Positions 62,369-64,000 of a stretch of DNA of 64,000 nt are shown piece after piece (the stretch's first letter is position 1; each line of letters starts with the position of its first letter). Made by a program: the position numbers and the translations under genes. Under the pieces are notes generated by a model that was not told the origin of the DNA, did no database searches, and saw only the letters and a program-made list of their open reading frames with translations. This DNA comes from Acetobacter okinawensis JCM 25146 (GTDB lineage Bacteria > Pseudomonadota > Alphaproteobacteria > Acetobacterales > Acetobacteraceae): assembly GCF_000613865.1 (NCBI RefSeq), contig NZ_BAJU01000002.1:1-64000 (forward strand). The letters run 5' to 3'.

Positions 62369-63019
62369 ATGAGCGCACTTCTGGCTGGGCTGACATTGCT
62401 CATTATTGGGGATAGCCATGTTACATTTAAGGATTCCCTGCTGACGATCCTGCCTGAAGCCTATACCCGGGCTGGCGCAAAGGTGGTGACCTACGGCGTA
62501 TGTTCCTCCACTGCGGCAGACTGGGTGGTGCCTAACCCGAACAACGGATGCGGTGCAGCCCAGCGCATTGGGGATGCACCATTGAGCCCACCCAACATGA
62601 CCCCCACCTCCCCGCCGCCGATTACATCGCTGATCGCGCAATGGCACCCGGATGTTGTTATTGTGGTATTGGGAGATACAATGGCTGCCTACGGGCAGAG
62701 CGAAATTTCCAGAAACTGGGCTGACGAGCAGGTCAAGACCCTGACCATGACTTTAGGCAATACCGCGTGTATCTGGGTGGGGCCAACGTGGGGTGAATAT
62801 AGCCCCCGTTATGGTAAAACCGACAAACGTGCTCAGGAAATGGCATCTTTTCTCAAAGATGAAGTGGCACCATGCACTTATATTGACGGCACAAAGCTGA
62901 TGCAGCCTGGTAGCCCCAAAACTATTGATGGTGTGCATCTGACACCTGCCAGTTATAAAGTATGGGGGAATGGCATACTCCAGCAGACCATGCCTATTCT
63001 GGAAAAAATGCATAAATAA
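62369..63019 (+). CDS. SGNH/GDSL-hydrolase-like protein BcsX (second copy)
   Basis: 216 residues, clearly paralogous to the first BcsX: LLIIGDSHVTFKDSL at the N-terminus, AGAKVVTYGVCSS, WVGPTWGEYSPRYGKTDKRA and DGVHLTPASYKVWG at the C-terminal Asp-His block. As in the first copy, block III is altered (VVLGDTMAAY) and no signal peptide is seen. It lies between the second bcsB and the acyltransferase gene, repeating the BcsX-BcsY pairing of Komagataeibacter bcs2. Confidence 0.82.
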   Translation: MSALLAGLTLLIIGDSHVTFKDSLLTILPEAYTRAGAKVVTYGVCSSTAADWVVPNPNNGCGAAQRIGDAPLSPPNMTPTSPPPITSLIAQWHPDVVIVVLGDTMAAYGQSEISRNWADEQVKTLTMTLGNTACIWVGPTWGEYSPRYGKTDKRAQEMASFLKDEVAPCTYIDGTKLMQPGSPKTIDGVHLTPASYKVWGNGILQQTMPILEKMHK

Positions 63020-63090
63020 AAACATCGTATTTTTTATAGGCGTTACTTACAATCTATTCTTCATATGGCAGAAATTTGGTGGTCAAGGTC

Positions 63091-64000
63091 ATGTCGTTAA
63101 CGATGGTGCAACAAACGTGGAAAGATAAGCTGAAAGCAGAGTTCTTTCCACTTAACCGGCGGCGGGATGTTGACGGCCTGCGTGGACTGGCTGTTCTGCT
63201 TGTTATGATTTTTCATGCAGGATGGTTAAAGGGTGGTTTTGTTGGTGTAGATATTTTTATTGTTATTTCAGGTTATTTTATGGGTCGGTCTGCGTTTATG
63301 CAGCATCCTTTTCGTCCCGAGCGGTTTGTGTTGCGCCGTCTTTACAGGCTTGTACCAGCACTTCTGGTGATGATTCTGCTGGTTTCAGCCAGCATGCTGT
63401 GGTGGGTTCTACCGAGTGACCGGGCGGATATCGCGCAGAATGGTGCTTACTCCCTGATCTATCTGTCAAATATCTGGGCCAGTCATCATGTAGGCTATTT
63501 TGAAGGGCAAAGTATTGCCTACCCGTTCCTGCATACGTGGTCCCTTTCTTTGGAAATGCAGTTCTATCTTATTATTTTCCTGATCGCGCTCCTGCTGTCC
63601 GCGCTGCGTTATAGGCAGGCAGTTCTGTATGTCGTGATGGTGGCATCTTTTGCGTATAGTATGGTCGCTTATCATGCTGGGGATCAGGCTGGTTATTATA
63701 ATATTTTTGCACGGTTGTGGGAATTCTGCCTCGGCACTGTCATATGGGTGTTGCCCGCTTTGCCGCAGTCGCGGCTGCTGTCCGGGCTGACTTATGCTCT
63801 GTCTGTGGTCACGCTGGTGCTGTGCGGGGTATTTTATAACCTTGCATATGCCTGCCCGTCTTACATGGCTCTTCTGCCGTGTGTGGCGACCATGCTGATT
63901 ATTATGCAACCACACGCAGCCACGCGTCGCCTGCTGGAACCGCTCTCCCCTGTTGGAGTTATTTCCTACTCCCTGTACCTGTGGCACTGGCCGGCCATTG
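63091..64000 (+). CDS. bcsY: Membrane acyltransferase family 3, BcsY-like (cut by window end)
   Basis: Open from the ATG at 63091 to the window edge (303 codons shown). The sequence is a typical OafA-type acyltransferase: RDVDGLRGLAVLLVMIFHAG with the conserved Arg and His, GGFVGVDIFIVISGYFM, FLHTWSLSLEMQFYL (the family usually has VEEQF) and ISYSLYLWHWPAI near the edge. In type-II bcs operons BcsY is the proposed cellulose acyltransferase, working with BcsX. The C-terminal part, which in many family members includes an SGNH domain, is outside the window. Confidence 0.88.
   Translation, partial: MSLTMVQQTWKDKLKAEFFPLNRRRDVDGLRGLAVLLVMIFHAGWLKGGFVGVDIFIVISGYFMGRSAFMQHPFRPERFVLRRLYRLVPALLVMILLVSASMLWWVLPSDRADIAQNGAYSLIYLSNIWASHHVGYFEGQSIAYPFLHTWSLSLEMQFYLIIFLIALLLSALRYRQAVLYVVMVASFAYSMVAYHAGDQAGYYNIFARLWEFCLGTVIWVLPALPQSRLLSGLTYALSVVTLVLCGVFYNLAYACPSYMALLPCVATMLIIMQPHAATRRLLEPLSPVGVISYSLYLWHWPAI

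Overview
The window looks like a chromosomal segment of an acetic acid bacterium, most likely Acetobacter or a close relative. The evidence is a membrane PQQ alcohol dehydrogenase pair (adhA-adhB), a cyoABCD ubiquinol oxidase, heme A synthase, and a large cellulose locus with the BcsAB fusion and BcsD known from Komagataeibacter and related genera. Coding density is high and the genes are GC-rich. Two AT-rich gaps (about 46.9-47.4 kb and 59.2-59.7 kb) stand out. I saw no rRNA, tRNA, CRISPR array, insertion sequence or phage gene.

Layout. 0-7.4 kb: a secreted TPR protein, then a complete RND efflux operon (adaptor, pump, outer-membrane factor) on the minus strand. 7.5-13.2 kb: the rod-shape cluster mreB-mreC-mreD-mrdA-rodA. 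13.4-16.4 kb: leuA, preceded by what looks like a leucine attenuator, and ctaA/COX15. 16.5-25.4 kb: a TVP38 membrane protein, an MFS exporter, a hybrid histidine kinase, apt, a FUSC-type transporter and a glycerate kinase. 25.4-30.7 kb: a UDG-family glycosylase, adhB-adhA, and a 2'-5' RNA ligase-like protein that has lost its catalytic motifs. 30.9-36.7 kb: a BI-1 protein, cyoABCD and fdxA. 36.9-42.2 kb: a SUV3-like helicase, an M17 aminopeptidase, a MarR regulator and a small secreted protein. 42.2-46.9 kb: a glycan module (phospho-sugar transferase, 4,6-dehydratase, DegT aminotransferase, small membrane protein). 47.4 kb to the end: the cellulose locus bcsP-like, bcsQ, bcsAB, bcsC, bcsD, bcsX, bcsZ, then a second block of stand-alone bcsB, second bcsX and an acyltransferase (bcsY-like) cut by the window end.

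The cellulose locus is the most interesting system. It combines type-I features (BcsD and BcsZ) with type-II features (BcsAB fusion, SGNH protein BcsX, acyltransferase BcsY). It also carries a second BcsB without a catalytic partner and a second BcsX. I infer a machine that makes, crystallises, trims and possibly acylates cellulose, with an alternative periplasmic module for the modified polymer.

Caution: fifteen net -1 or -2 frameshifts break at least eleven otherwise well conserved genes, including leuA, cyoB, adhA, ctaA and most bcs genes. Every one is repaired by adding one or two bases, nearly always in a short homopolymer, and the protein then reads through with full family similarity. 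This pattern points to base under-calling in the sequence rather than gene decay. I list these genes as single CDSs spanning the break and give each site.
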